Shown: in pieces, positions 1 to 8,672 of the stretch | Layout of the letters: every line of letters begins with the position of its first letter | How positions within the stretch are numbered: the first letter of the stretch is position 1 | The notes under the pieces: generated by a model | The model's database searches: none | What the model was told of the DNA's origin: nothing | Seen by the model: the letters and a program-made list of their open reading frames with translations, nothing else | Source: Cloacimonetes bacterium UBA3541 | GTDB taxonomy: Bacteria; Cloacimonadota; Cloacimonadia; Cloacimonadales; Cloacimonadaceae | Reading direction: 5' to 3' | DNA length: 42,206 nucleotides | NCBI GenBank assembly: GCA_002376725.1 | Contig: DFOM01000022.1 | Location: 1 to 42,206, forward strand | Made by a program: the position numbers and the translations under genes

Positions 1-182
1 CATAAGCTGGACATAAGCTAGCCATCAGGTGGCAGAGAAAAGATAAGGATAAAAGAACGGAAAATAAAGTCAAAAAAGAATATTTCCCCATAAAATCGGG
101 TATATTTTTAACTTTCTTCTTGACGAAATATTAGTTTAAATACTACTGATAATAAAGATTATATTATAAAGGATGTAAAAAT
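1..182. other. AT-rich upstream region of the GNAT-like gene
   Basis: No gene is visible. ACATAAGCT occurs twice within the first 20 bases, followed by a small inverted pair GCCA/TGGC. A TTGACG hexamer at 120-125 and an AT-rich stretch up to 165 could be the promoter of the following gene, though no -10 box at ideal spacing is convincing. Confidence 0.4.
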
Positions 183-1304
183 ATGTCTGTAACCTTAAAA
201 CAAGTTCAAAACAAAAAAGACCTCAAGAAGTTTGTTTATCTACCGGAGAAATTAAATGCCCATAGACCAGAATGGGTTCCACCAATTTATTCTGATGATA
301 TGCGAGTTCTTGACCCTAAAAGAAATCCAGCTCATCGTTATTGTGATAGTGTATTACTTCTTGCTTATGATAATGAAGAATTAATAGGAAGAATAGCGGG
401 GATTATCAATCACAGATACAATGATTATGCCAACACTAAGACTGCTCGTTTCAGTTTCTTTGAAGCTCCAGACCGTCTGGAAGTAAGCCAAACTTTGCTG
501 GATTATGTAGAAAATTGGGCAAAAAATAAGGGAATGAAAAAGATTGTTGGTCCTCAAGGTTTTACGGAAGAAGATTCTGAAGGTTTTATATATGAAGGAT
601 ATAATGAGAATCCCACTCTCGGATGTATCCAAAATCTTCCTTATGTTAATGAACATATGGAAAAGCTTGGTTACGGAAAAGAAGTAGATTGGTTTGTCTA
701 TAAAGTAGAAGTTAAGAAGGCAATGTCGGAAACTTATGCCAGACTTTTTGAGCGGGTGAGTCGGAATCCTAATTTTCACTTGTTGGAATTTACCAAAAAG
801 AGACAACTTAAATCCTATGTCCGTCCTATTTTTGATTTAATGAATGAAGCTTTTATGGTTCTTTATGGTTACTCACCTCTTGATGATGAAGAAATTCAAT
901 CTATGGTAGACCGTTATATGCCTCTTCTTGATCCTAGATTTATCAAAGCAGTAGAAACATTAGATAAGAAGATTATAGGTTTTATTGTCTCTATACCCAA
1001 TATGAGTGAAGGAATTAAAAAGGCAAAAGGACGTATTCTTCCCTTTGGCTTTTTCTATATGATGCAAGCAGCAAAAAGAAGTAAACAACTGGATAATTAT
1101 CTAGGTGCAGTAAAGGAAGAATATCGCGGTAAAGGCGTGGATATTTTGCTTGGTTATTCACAGCTAAAATCAGCTTATGAAGCTGGCTTTGAAATTATTG
1201 ATTCTCATCATGTGCTGGAAGATAACATCAAAATGCGCGCTGAAAACGAGAGAGTAGGTGGAGTGATTTATAAAAAATACAGACTTTATTCCAAAGAACT
1301 ATAA
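183..1304 (+). CDS. GNAT-fold N-acetyltransferase-like protein, function unknown
   Basis: A 373-residue soluble protein with no signal peptide or membrane segment. It resembles the large, uncharacterised GNAT-superfamily proteins common in FCB bacteria: an N-terminal half with the WVPP motif (about residue 31) and a conserved VGPQGFTEED block (residues 122-131), and a second half with an acetyl-CoA-binding-like stretch KEEYRGKGVD (about residues 312-321). The ATG at 183 follows AAGGA at about 169-173. The gene stands alone: 264 bp separate it from der. A TTGACG hexamer at 120-125 may be its -35 box. Acetyltransferase fold is likely; the substrate cannot be told from sequence. Confidence 0.75.
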   Translation: MSVTLKQVQNKKDLKKFVYLPEKLNAHRPEWVPPIYSDDMRVLDPKRNPAHRYCDSVLLLAYDNEELIGRIAGIINHRYNDYANTKTARFSFFEAPDRLEVSQTLLDYVENWAKNKGMKKIVGPQGFTEEDSEGFIYEGYNENPTLGCIQNLPYVNEHMEKLGYGKEVDWFVYKVEVKKAMSETYARLFERVSRNPNFHLLEFTKKRQLKSYVRPIFDLMNEAFMVLYGYSPLDDEEIQSMVDRYMPLLDPRFIKAVETLDKKIIGFIVSIPNMSEGIKKAKGRILPFGFFYMMQAAKRSKQLDNYLGAVKEEYRGKGVDILLGYSQLKSAYEAGFEIIDSHHVLEDNIKMRAENERVGGVIYKKYRLYSKEL

Positions 1305-1568
1305 TTTATACTTAATTAATAGGTAAAAATTATGGTGGAATATAGATAATCTTCTCAAAAACAATAGGTTAGAATCTAAATTCTGAGATGATGTATATAA
1401 AGCAAAAAAATGAGTGTTAATAACCATTGCAAGAAGAGAATATACTATATATACAAATAAAAATAGACGAGAATGATTTAGTATGTATAAAATGAGCCAC
1501 AGGTCCATTGACAAAATAGACTTAAAGAAAAAACTGGTATCAAAAGTAACCAGGAAGTTCACTATTTA

Positions 1569-2909
1569 ATGAGAAAATATATAGTATCTATCGTAGGACG
1601 TCCAAATGTAGGTAAATCCACACTATTCAATAGTCTATGTCGTAAGAGATCGGCTATTGTAGATGCAGAAGCTGGCATAACTCGGGACCGAAAATATGAG
1701 GATGTTGAATGGAATGGTAAAATCTTCAAATTGGTTGATACAGGAGGTATTATCTTTGATGATAAAGAAGAACTAACCAAAAAAGTTCGGCATCAGGCAC
1801 TTCTTGCCATAGATGAATCAGATTTGATTATTTACTTAGTTGATGCTCATACTGGCACAACCGATATAGACAAAACTATAGCTAAATTGCTTTATCCTCA
1901 CAGAGACAAGGTTATGCTGGTTGCTAATAAGGTGGATAATGAAAAATATGAATGGGAACTATATGATTTTCTGCAGTTAGGTCTTGGTGACCCTTTCCCT
2001 GTTTCAGCCATTCAGGGGAAAAATATCGGAAATTTTCTGGACGAAATTTTGGACCATATCCCAGAAACTCAAACAGTTACAGACGAGCAAGAAACTGGAC
2101 CTACACGGATTGCTGTGGTCGGTAAACCCAATGTAGGTAAATCCTCTATCGTAAATCTTCTGTTAGGTAAAGAGAAACAGATAGTTACTGATATTCCTGG
2201 TACTACAAGAGATTCGGTAGATAGCTTTTTTCGCTATTACGGTAAAGAATATGTTCTGGTTGATACAGCAGGTTTACGACGCAAAACCAAAGTTAATTAC
2301 GGAGTAGAATATTTCAGTGTTATGCGAGCAATTGAAGCAGTAGATCGTTCTGATGTGGTAGTTCTTGTTCTTGCAGCAGATGAAGAAATATCGGAACAGG
2401 AAGTGAAAATTGCTTCCTATGCTCGCCGGAAAATGAAAGAGATTATAGTGGTCTTTAATAAATGGGATTTAGTAGAAAAGGATAGCAAAACCACAGGAAA
2501 ATATGTTGCAGAACTTTATCGGAAGATGCCATTTCTTCAATTTGCACCAGTTCTTTTTATCTCTGCTAAAACTGGTCAAAGAATAAATAAAATAATGGAA
2601 ACGGTTGTAAAGATAGAGCAAGAAAGCGAAAAACGCATTCCTACCAGTGAATTAAATCGTTTTATTGAGACTGTTGTAGATAAACATCCCCCTACTCATC
2701 GTTCGGGAAAAGAAGTTAAGATTTACTATGCAACTCAAGCGGGAGTAAAACCTCCGACATTTGTTTTTTTTTGCAAGAGACCAGCTTTAGTGACAGAAAA
2801 CTATCGTCGTTTTCTCCATAATCAAATTCGGGAAATGTTCTCTTTTGAAGGAGTTAGCATTAAGCTTATATTCAAGGGAAAAAGTGAAAAAGAAAGGTTA
2901 GCAGAATGA
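1569..2909 (+). CDS. der: Ribosome-assembly GTPase Der (EngA)
   Basis: Der is a double-GTPase needed for 50S ribosomal subunit maturation. Two G domains are visible. The first has GRPNVGKS at residues 10-17, DTGG and NKVD; the second has GKPNVGKS from residue 185, DTAG and NKWD. A C-terminal KH-like domain follows (about residues 350-440). The length of 446 is usual. The ATG at 1569 fits the family N-terminus; AGGAAG at 1552-1557 is a rather distant ribosome-binding site. This is the first gene of the long + strand operon and overlaps plsY by 4 bp (ATGA). A TTGACA hexamer lies at 1508-1513, but a good -10 is not evident. Confidence 0.97.
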   Translation: MRKYIVSIVGRPNVGKSTLFNSLCRKRSAIVDAEAGITRDRKYEDVEWNGKIFKLVDTGGIIFDDKEELTKKVRHQALLAIDESDLIIYLVDAHTGTTDIDKTIAKLLYPHRDKVMLVANKVDNEKYEWELYDFLQLGLGDPFPVSAIQGKNIGNFLDEILDHIPETQTVTDEQETGPTRIAVVGKPNVGKSSIVNLLLGKEKQIVTDIPGTTRDSVDSFFRYYGKEYVLVDTAGLRRKTKVNYGVEYFSVMRAIEAVDRSDVVVLVLAADEEISEQEVKIASYARRKMKEIIVVFNKWDLVEKDSKTTGKYVAELYRKMPFLQFAPVLFISAKTGQRINKIMETVVKIEQESEKRIPTSELNRFIETVVDKHPPTHRSGKEVKIYYATQAGVKPPTFVFFCKRPALVTENYRRFLHNQIREMFSFEGVSIKLIFKGKSEKERLAE

Positions 2910-3565
2910 ATTTTACCTTACTATGGCTAGTCCTTTGTTTAGGTGCATATTTCATTGGAAGCATTCCATTTGGTTATTTGGTTGGGAAGATTTTCCATCA
3001 TCAGGATATCCGTAAAAGTGGAAGTGGAAATATTGGTGCTACAAATGCTTTGAGACTTTATGGAATTATTACGGGCATTGGTGTTTTGATTTTAGATTTT
3101 CTTAAAGGTTTTATCGTAGTATGGTTTCTCTATAAAGTGGTTCCAGTAAAATTCAGTTACTTGATAGTTGAGAATCCAATAAACCCATTCATTTATAACC
3201 TGCCTGCTTTAATGGTTATTATTGGGCATATGTATTCTATCTTTCTTGGTTTTAAAGGAGGAAAAGGAGTTTCTACTGCTCTGGGAGTTTTTATTTTCCT
3301 GGATACTATTCCGATGTTACTAGCATTAGTAGTATTTGTAATCGTGGTAGCAATAACTCGCTATGTTTCTTTAGGCTCTATTATAACAGCATTTTCCTTT
3401 TTTATTATAGATTTTCTCTGGAATATATTAGTGATGAAAGAATATGCGTTCCCCTGGTTTCAGTTGACGGTAGTGTTATTGATAATATATAAACATTATC
3501 CTAATATTCTTCGTTTACTGGAGCACCAGGAAAGTAAATTAAGCTTTAAGAAAGGTAAAGAATAG
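2906..3565 (+). CDS. plsY: Acyl-phosphate:glycerol-3-phosphate acyltransferase PlsY
   Basis: PlsY makes lysophosphatidic acid from acyl-phosphate and glycerol-3-phosphate in the inner membrane, the first committed step of phospholipid synthesis. The three family signatures are present in order: GSIPFGYLVGK near the N-terminus, SGNIGATNALR (about residues 38-48), and GHMYSIFLGFKGGKGVSTALG with the GGKG core. At least five hydrophobic segments are visible, and 219 residues is normal. The start overlaps the der stop by 4 bp, and the stop TAG is followed directly by the purF ATG, so it is cotranscribed with both. Confidence 0.96.
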   Translation: MNFTLLWLVLCLGAYFIGSIPFGYLVGKIFHHQDIRKSGSGNIGATNALRLYGIITGIGVLILDFLKGFIVVWFLYKVVPVKFSYLIVENPINPFIYNLPALMVIIGHMYSIFLGFKGGKGVSTALGVFIFLDTIPMLLALVVFVIVVAITRYVSLGSIITAFSFFIIDFLWNILVMKEYAFPWFQLTVVLLIIYKHYPNILRLLEHQESKLSFKKGKE

Positions 3566-4936
3566 ATGTGTGGTATTATTGGAATATATGGCAATCCTGA
3601 ATCAGCTAGATTAGCTGCTCTGGGAATGTTTGCAGAACAACATAGAGGACAGGAAAGTTGTGGTTTAGCTGTTAGTGATGGGAAAGTTATTCATTTACAT
3701 AAAAGTATGGGCTTGGTAAAAGAAGTGTTTACTGACGATATTCTCAAGACACTACCAGGTTATATCGCTGTAGGTCATGTTCGTTATCCAACTAAAGGTG
3801 CAGCAACAAAATTTAATACTCAACCTCATCTCGTGGAAACTCTCTGCGGTCCAAGCTATGCTCTTGCCAGTAATGGAGATTTAGTTAATTATGACCAGGT
3901 ACGAGCCAGATTAGAAGCTGAAGATGTATATTTTAATAGCGATAATGATGGTGAACTTTTAGTTAAATATCTTGTCTGGCAGATTGTAGCCCAAAAAAGA
4001 GATATCGTTGAAGCTATCCGATGCTTGATGCAGGATATAAAGGGTGCGTATTCCTGTGTTTTTTGTACCAGGAAAGAACTTTATATGTTTCGTGACCCTC
4101 TTTCTATCAGACCTATGATTTGGGGTAAAAATATCAATGGAGATATAGTAGTAGCATCAGAAAGTTGTGTGCTGGATATTCTGGATGTAAATGGTAGAAG
4201 TGAAGTTCCAGCTGCTGGAATTATTAAAGTTGGAGATGATGGGATTACGGTTATAGAAAATAATCCTGATCAATACAGACATCAAAATCATCATAGTTAT
4301 TGCGTGTTTGAGCATATCTATTTTTCTCGTCCAGACAGCTATCATTTTGGAGAAAATGTCTTTGAAGTGCGAGAAGATATAGGAAGAAAATTAGCGGAAA
4401 ATGACAGAGGTTTAGATGCTGATTGTGTTGTTCCAGTTCCCGATTCAGCTAATTTTATGGCAGTTGGGTATTCAGCAACCAGCGGAATTCCTCTTTCTTT
4501 AGGTCTTATACGTAATCATTATGTTGGTAGGACATTTATCAAACCGGAACAAACTATTCGTGATGAGAGTGTTCGTCAGAAATTTAATGTTTTGCCTAAC
4601 TTCTTTAGAGGGAAAAAAGTTGTACTGGTGGATGATTCTATTGTGCGTGGAACGACGATAAGAAAGATTGTGAGAATGATAAAATTAGCAGGAGCAGATG
4701 AAATTCATCTTAGAATTGGTTGTCCTCCAATCTGTTACTCCTGTTATTATGGCATTGATACTCCTCATAGAGAAGAACTGGCTGCGAATCTTTATTCTTT
4801 GGAAGCGATGAAAGAAAGAATTGGGGTTACAAGCTTAAAGTATCTGGATATGGACTCATTGAGAGAATGTTTAAAAGAGCCAACCGAATATTGTTATGCT
4901 TGCTTTAATGGAGATTATCCTCTGGAGAAAGAATGA
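3566..4936 (+). CDS. purF: Amidophosphoribosyltransferase PurF
   Basis: PurF catalyses the first step of de novo purine synthesis (PRPP plus glutamine to phosphoribosylamine). The protein begins MCGIIG, so the catalytic Cys2 is exposed by removing only the initiator Met, without the propeptide found in Bacillus. The glutaminase domain fills the first half; the PRPP loop VVLVDDSIVRGTT is at residues 352-364. Cys246, Cys393, Cys443 and Cys446 fall where the Bacillus-type enzyme binds its 4Fe-4S cluster, suggesting an oxygen-sensitive enzyme fitting an anaerobe. It starts directly after plsY and overlaps hldE1 by 4 bp. No other pur gene is in the window. Confidence 0.96.
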   Translation: MCGIIGIYGNPESARLAALGMFAEQHRGQESCGLAVSDGKVIHLHKSMGLVKEVFTDDILKTLPGYIAVGHVRYPTKGAATKFNTQPHLVETLCGPSYALASNGDLVNYDQVRARLEAEDVYFNSDNDGELLVKYLVWQIVAQKRDIVEAIRCLMQDIKGAYSCVFCTRKELYMFRDPLSIRPMIWGKNINGDIVVASESCVLDILDVNGRSEVPAAGIIKVGDDGITVIENNPDQYRHQNHHSYCVFEHIYFSRPDSYHFGENVFEVREDIGRKLAENDRGLDADCVVPVPDSANFMAVGYSATSGIPLSLGLIRNHYVGRTFIKPEQTIRDESVRQKFNVLPNFFRGKKVVLVDDSIVRGTTIRKIVRMIKLAGADEIHLRIGCPPICYSCYYGIDTPHREELAANLYSLEAMKERIGVTSLKYLDMDSLRECLKEPTEYCYACFNGDYPLEKE

Positions 4937-5898
4937 TAGCTGATATTCTTGAAAGATTTCAAGGAAAAAGAGTTCTAGTTTTAGGCGATGTGATGTTAGA
5001 TCATTATGTCTGGGGTGATGTTGAACGCATTTCTCCCGAAGCTCCTGTTCCCGTATTAGAAGTACAAAAAGAGGAATTTCGTTTAGGTGGAGCTGCAAAT
5101 GTGGCTCTTAATATCAGGACTCTTTCAGGAGAGCCATTACTATTAGGTGTTATTGGAAAAGATTCTGCCGCTAATGACATTGTCCACCTTTTGCAAGAAA
5201 AAGATATTGCTACCGATGGACTAGTGATAGATTCCTCTCGTTCTACCACTTTAAAAACTCGTATAGGAGCAATCAATCAGCAAATTGTTCGCCTAGACTA
5301 TGAAACCAAAAATGATATAAATCTTGAGACAATGAGAAAGCTTTTAACTAATCTGGAGGGCTTGCTAAAAAACTGTGATGCTATGATCATTGAAGATTAT
5401 AATAAAGGTCTGCTAACTGCTAAAGTAATTGAAGAGGCTCTTAGATATGCAAGAGAAAAGAATGTTCCGGTAGCTGTTGATCCTAAACAGAAGAATTTTA
5501 TGGCTTATCAAGGTGTGGATATTTTTAAACCGAACTATAAAGAATTACAAACTATAAGTGGAAAGATATTTGAGACTGAAGCAGAGTTTATTAAAACTGC
5601 TCGTGATTTTCAGCACAGAATGAATATTAAGAACTTCATTGTCACACGAGGTGCTCAGGGGATGTATGTTTTAGAAGGTATAGGTGGACCTATACATCTG
5701 CCTACTTGTGCACGAGAAGTTTATGATGTCTCTGGTGCAGGAGACACTGTTATCAGTACTTTAACTCTAGCTTATATAAGTGGTGCTGATATATTTTTAG
5801 CAGCTGATATTGCTAATCATGCTGCTGGTGTTGTTTGTGGCATTAAGGGAACTGCTAGTATTACCACTGACCAATTGCTATCAAGCTACAATGATTAA
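4933..5898 (+). CDS. hldE1: D-glycero-beta-D-manno-heptose-7-phosphate kinase (RfaE1/HldE N-domain)
   Basis: A 321-residue PfkB/ribokinase-fold sugar kinase matching the N-terminal half of HldE, which phosphorylates heptose-7-phosphate at C1 on the way to ADP-heptose for lipopolysaccharide core. Visible motifs are the N-terminal VLGDVMLDHYVWG, the substrate signature LGGAANVALN (about residues 52-61), and the ATP/anion-hole motif VSGAGDTV (about residues 265-272). In enterobacteria this is fused to the adenylyltransferase; here it is a separate gene, and the next gene (hldE2) starts 8 bp before its stop. It overlaps purF by 4 bp. Confidence 0.93.
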   Translation: MIADILERFQGKRVLVLGDVMLDHYVWGDVERISPEAPVPVLEVQKEEFRLGGAANVALNIRTLSGEPLLLGVIGKDSAANDIVHLLQEKDIATDGLVIDSSRSTTLKTRIGAINQQIVRLDYETKNDINLETMRKLLTNLEGLLKNCDAMIIEDYNKGLLTAKVIEEALRYAREKNVPVAVDPKQKNFMAYQGVDIFKPNYKELQTISGKIFETEAEFIKTARDFQHRMNIKNFIVTRGAQGMYVLEGIGGPIHLPTCAREVYDVSGAGDTVISTLTLAYISGADIFLAADIANHAAGVVCGIKGTASITTDQLLSSYND

Positions 5899-6394
5899 AG
5901 ATAAGATAAAAAGCTGGGAAGAATCAAGTTATTGGTGCGAGAAATTTCATTCTCAAGGTAAAAAAGTGGTCTTTACTAATGGATGTTTTGATATTTTGCA
6001 TTCTGGACATATTCAGTATCTGGAACAAGCAAAAGCTTTAGGAGATATTTTAGTTTTGGGCTTAAATAGCGATGATAGTGTTCGTCGGATTAAAGGTGCA
6101 CCACATCCTATAGTATCCGAAAAGGATAGAGCTTTTGTGGTAGCTGGTCTTCAAAGTGTTGATATCGTAGTTATTTTTGAACAGGATACACCTTACGAAC
6201 TTATTCGTTTACTCAAACCAGATATTCTAGTAAAAGGTGGAGATTGGAAGCCTGAAGATATTGTAGGAGCAGATATTGTGCAAGCATATGGGGGTAAAGT
6301 TCTTAGTTTACCTTATCTAAAAGGTGTTTCCACTACTAAATTATTCCTCAAAATTGCAGCTGCTTTTTCTGGTACTAAGGATAAAGGTAATTGA
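5891..6394 (+). CDS. hldE2: D-glycero-beta-D-manno-heptose 1-phosphate adenylyltransferase (RfaE2/HldE C-domain)
   Basis: A 167-residue cytidylyltransferase-like nucleotidyltransferase that makes ADP-heptose. It has FTNGCFDILHSGH (about residues 29-41; the HxGH pair binds ATP), then the blocks RIKG, HPIV and VKGGDW, all typical of RfaE2. An in-frame codon further upstream (5810) would add 27 residues lying inside hldE1; the ATG at 5891 gives the family length and overlaps the hldE1 stop by 8 bp, so it is preferred. Together the two genes cover what one fused HldE does in E. coli, supporting a Gram-negative envelope with heptose-containing LPS. Confidence 0.93.
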   Translation: MIKDKIKSWEESSYWCEKFHSQGKKVVFTNGCFDILHSGHIQYLEQAKALGDILVLGLNSDDSVRRIKGAPHPIVSEKDRAFVVAGLQSVDIVVIFEQDTPYELIRLLKPDILVKGGDWKPEDIVGADIVQAYGGKVLSLPYLKGVSTTKLFLKIAAAFSGTKDKGN

Positions 6395-6398
6395 AACT

Positions 6399-6821
6399 AT
6401 GAATAATGAGAATTATCCATATCCAACGGAGGATTTAGGGACAGTTATTGAAGTGGAAGGAGAAAAAATACGGGTAGAAGTAGTGCGAAGTGCAAATTGT
6501 AAAACCTGTTCTATGCAAAGCTTTTGTTTTGGACTCAACAAACCTGCAGTGTTTGAAGTGGAAAGTGAACTTGAGCTAAAACCTGGTGATAAGGTTGAAT
6601 TGGAAATAGCTCCAGCTTCAAGAATAATATCCTCCCTACTGATCTTCGGTTTACCAATTCTTTGTCTTTTCCTTGGGTATTTTATAGGAAATATCTGGCT
6701 GGAAGAGCTTCCCTCTATATGTATTGCTTTAGCTGCCACTGCTTTTAGTTATATTATCTTAAAAATAATAGATAGAAAATTTGGAAAAAAGATACAGGTT
6801 CGTATTGGAAGAAAATTATGA
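6399..6821 (+). CDS. RseC/MucC family membrane protein
   Basis: A 140-residue protein with the RseC layout: an N-terminal soluble part with a cysteine cluster (C-x2-C-x5-C in NCKTCSMQSFCFG), a short beta-rich PGDKVELEI segment, then two hydrophobic segments separated by WLEELPS, and a basic tail. RseC proteins are linked to SoxR reduction, Rnf complexes or sigma-E control; the cysteines suggest redox or metal binding. The ATG at 6399 is preferred over an in-frame upstream start at 6324, which would lie within hldE2. No rnf or sigma-E genes are nearby, so the role here is open. It overlaps folB by 4 bp. Confidence 0.8.
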   Translation: MNNENYPYPTEDLGTVIEVEGEKIRVEVVRSANCKTCSMQSFCFGLNKPAVFEVESELELKPGDKVELEIAPASRIISSLLIFGLPILCLFLGYFIGNIWLEELPSICIALAATAFSYIILKIIDRKFGKKIQVRIGRKL

Positions 6822-7177
6822 TTATTAGACTCAATGATATGGTCTTTTATGGATATCATGGTGTTAATGATGAAGAACGAAAGTTGGGACAACGTTTTAT
6901 CGTTAATCTAGAAGTTCAAACTAATCCAGAAACAGATTTGATGATTAAACGATTAGAAGATACAGTAGATTACACTAAAGTTTATGCGGAAATCCGTGAA
7001 ATTATGGAATCTCGTCAATTTCTTCTATTGGAAAATTGTGCTAATATAGTAGCAGATAAGCTTCTAGCTGAGTTTCCTTTGATATGGAAATTGAAGTTGT
7101 GCATCCAGAAACCATCGGTTCCTATTCAAGGAATATTACGCAGTGTAGAAGTGGAAGTGCAAAGGAGCCGTGAATGA
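6818..7177 (+). CDS. folB: Dihydroneopterin aldolase FolB
   Basis: A 119-residue FolB-fold protein that would cleave dihydroneopterin to 6-hydroxymethyl-dihydropterin in folate synthesis. Visible family features are FYGYHGVNDEER near the N-terminus (with the conserved GYHG), LGQRFIVNL, a DTVDYTKVY block, LLEN-x-A (with the conserved Glu), and a C-terminal KPSVPI with the catalytic-region Lys. Length is standard. ATGA overlaps join it to the rseC-like gene upstream and to folK downstream, placing two consecutive folate-pathway steps together. Confidence 0.94.
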   Translation: MIIRLNDMVFYGYHGVNDEERKLGQRFIVNLEVQTNPETDLMIKRLEDTVDYTKVYAEIREIMESRQFLLLENCANIVADKLLAEFPLIWKLKLCIQKPSVPIQGILRSVEVEVQRSRE

Positions 7178-7644
7178 TAGCCTATCTCTGTCTGGGTTCT
7201 AATCTAGATAATCCTGAGACACAGATTCATTCAGCTTGGCAAATGCTGGCGAAAGACCCTAAAATACGAATTTTGAAAAGTTCTCCTCTAATTCAGACAA
7301 AACCAGTGGGAAACTTAAATCAGCCTGATTTTTTTAATCAGGTAATAGAAATAGAAACTTTCTATTCTTCCGACGAGCTATTGCAGAAAGCATTAACCCT
7401 GGAAAATCAGATGGGACGTGTTAGACAAGAACATTGGGGTCCAAGGACTATAGATATTGATATTTTAATTTACGAAGATGAGGTCAAGCATACCAAAGAT
7501 CTGATCTTGCCCCATCCAGAGATGGCTAATAGGAAATTTGTGCTGGAACTTATAGGTTCTATTAATCCCAATTTGATGCATCCAGTTTTACATAAAAGTA
7601 TAGCCGACCTTTTGAAAGACCTAAATAAAAAGGAAGTTGAATAA
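7174..7644 (+). CDS. folK: 6-hydroxymethyl-7,8-dihydropterin pyrophosphokinase FolK
   Basis: HPPK transfers pyrophosphate from ATP to the pterin made by FolB. The 156 residues carry the family marks: YLCLGSNL at the N-terminus, KSSPLIQTKPVG, QPDFFNQV, the signature RVRQEHWGPRTIDIDIL (about residues 82-98, with the Mg-binding DIDI), and LILPHPEM. It overlaps folB by 4 bp and shares one base with the next gene (TAATG). Confidence 0.95.
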   Translation: MIAYLCLGSNLDNPETQIHSAWQMLAKDPKIRILKSSPLIQTKPVGNLNQPDFFNQVIEIETFYSSDELLQKALTLENQMGRVRQEHWGPRTIDIDILIYEDEVKHTKDLILPHPEMANRKFVLELIGSINPNLMHPVLHKSIADLLKDLNKKEVE

Positions 7645-8672
7645 TGTCTAACTTATCAGCAATAATTCTTGCCGCTGGAAAAGGCACAAGAATGAATTCA
7701 GAACGAGCTAAAGTCACCTTTAGCTTGGCTGAAAAACCTATAATTCAGAGGGTAGTTAATACTGCTTTAAAGGCTAATTGTTCAAAAATCTATGTGGTGG
7801 TAGGTTATCAAAAAGAAAGTGTCATTGGTTCGCTGCATGAAGATTCTCGTTTGATCTTTGTAGAACAACCTGAACAATTGGGCACAGGTCATGCAGTAAT
7901 GATGGTAGAACCAGTTTTTTCTGAAAGAGAAGAGGATGTGTTTATTCTTTGTGGTGATGTTCCACTTTTAAAACCAGAGACACTAAAGAAATTATATAAT
8001 GAACATTGTACATCCAGCGCTTCTTGTACCATTCTAACTTCTATTATGGATAATCCAGGAAATTATGGGCGTATTTTAAGAAATGCTTCTGGAGAAATAA
8101 CTGGCATTGTTGAGTTCAAAGATGCTTCGGAAGAACAGAAAGCTATTAAAGAATGGAATACCGGGATTTACTGTTTCAAAGCTGGTGATATGTTTGATGC
8201 TCTTAAACAGATTTCCAGTACTAACAATCAGAATGAGTATTATCTAACCGATGTGGTCTCTGTCCTTGCAAAGCAGGGGAAGAAAATTTCTTCTGTAATT
8301 TTAGATAATCCTATAGAAGCTGCAGGAGTTAACTCCCAAGAACAATTAGCTGAATTGGAAGATTTATTTATTGCTGAAATCTGTAGGTATTGGTTGAATA
8401 ATGGAGTGGTAATACATAATCCACGAACTGTCTATATTGGCGAAGAAGTTGCTATTGAAACAGATGTGGAGATTGGGCAAAATTCAATCATTTTAGGTAA
8501 AAGTGAGCTGCGGAAGGGAGCTTATATTGGACCTAACTGCTATATTGAAGATACGGTTCTTTGCGATAACAGCCTCCTGGAGGGATATAATATACTGGTT
8601 AATGCTCATATTCCTGAAGGTCATATTCTTGAATTTGGCGAAAAGACAATAGAAGATTTAGATTATGAATAA
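7644..8672 (+). CDS. GlmU-like UDP-N-acetylglucosamine pyrophosphorylase, shortened C-domain
   Basis: A 342-residue nucleotidyltransferase. The N-terminal uridyltransferase domain is complete: LAAGKGTRMNS (residues about 10-20), EQPEQLGTGHAV, CGDVPLL, and NTGIYCF. It should make UDP-GlcNAc, or a related UDP-sugar, from the sugar-1-phosphate. Only about three hexapeptide-repeat coils follow (VAIETDVEIGQNSII to CYIEDTVL), and the protein ends about 110 residues before a normal GlmU (about 450). The acetyltransferase active site with its catalytic His (AGHLTYLGD in E. coli) is absent. No frameshift is evident: the stop is followed directly by an overlapping good gene, so this looks like a stable short form. 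Confidence 0.85.
   Translation: MSNLSAIILAAGKGTRMNSERAKVTFSLAEKPIIQRVVNTALKANCSKIYVVVGYQKESVIGSLHEDSRLIFVEQPEQLGTGHAVMMVEPVFSEREEDVFILCGDVPLLKPETLKKLYNEHCTSSASCTILTSIMDNPGNYGRILRNASGEITGIVEFKDASEEQKAIKEWNTGIYCFKAGDMFDALKQISSTNNQNEYYLTDVVSVLAKQGKKISSVILDNPIEAAGVNSQEQLAELEDLFIAEICRYWLNNGVVIHNPRTVYIGEEVAIETDVEIGQNSIILGKSELRKGAYIGPNCYIEDTVLCDNSLLEGYNILVNAHIPEGHILEFGEKTIEDLDYE

Noticed and set aside
1533..1557. Riboswitch or RBS-sequestering hairpin before der (CTGGT/ACCAG)
   Set aside because: Only five base pairs with a 10-nt loop; too weak to claim.
1299..1562. 87-residue - strand reading frame filling the gap between the GNAT-like gene and der
   Set aside because: GTG start without a ribosome-binding site, low-complexity hydrophobic translation typical of AT-rich DNA, and overlap with the end of the upstream gene.
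5810..5890. 27-residue N-terminal extension of hldE2
   Set aside because: It would lie within hldE1, and the family N-terminus and the stop/start overlap fit the ATG at 5891.
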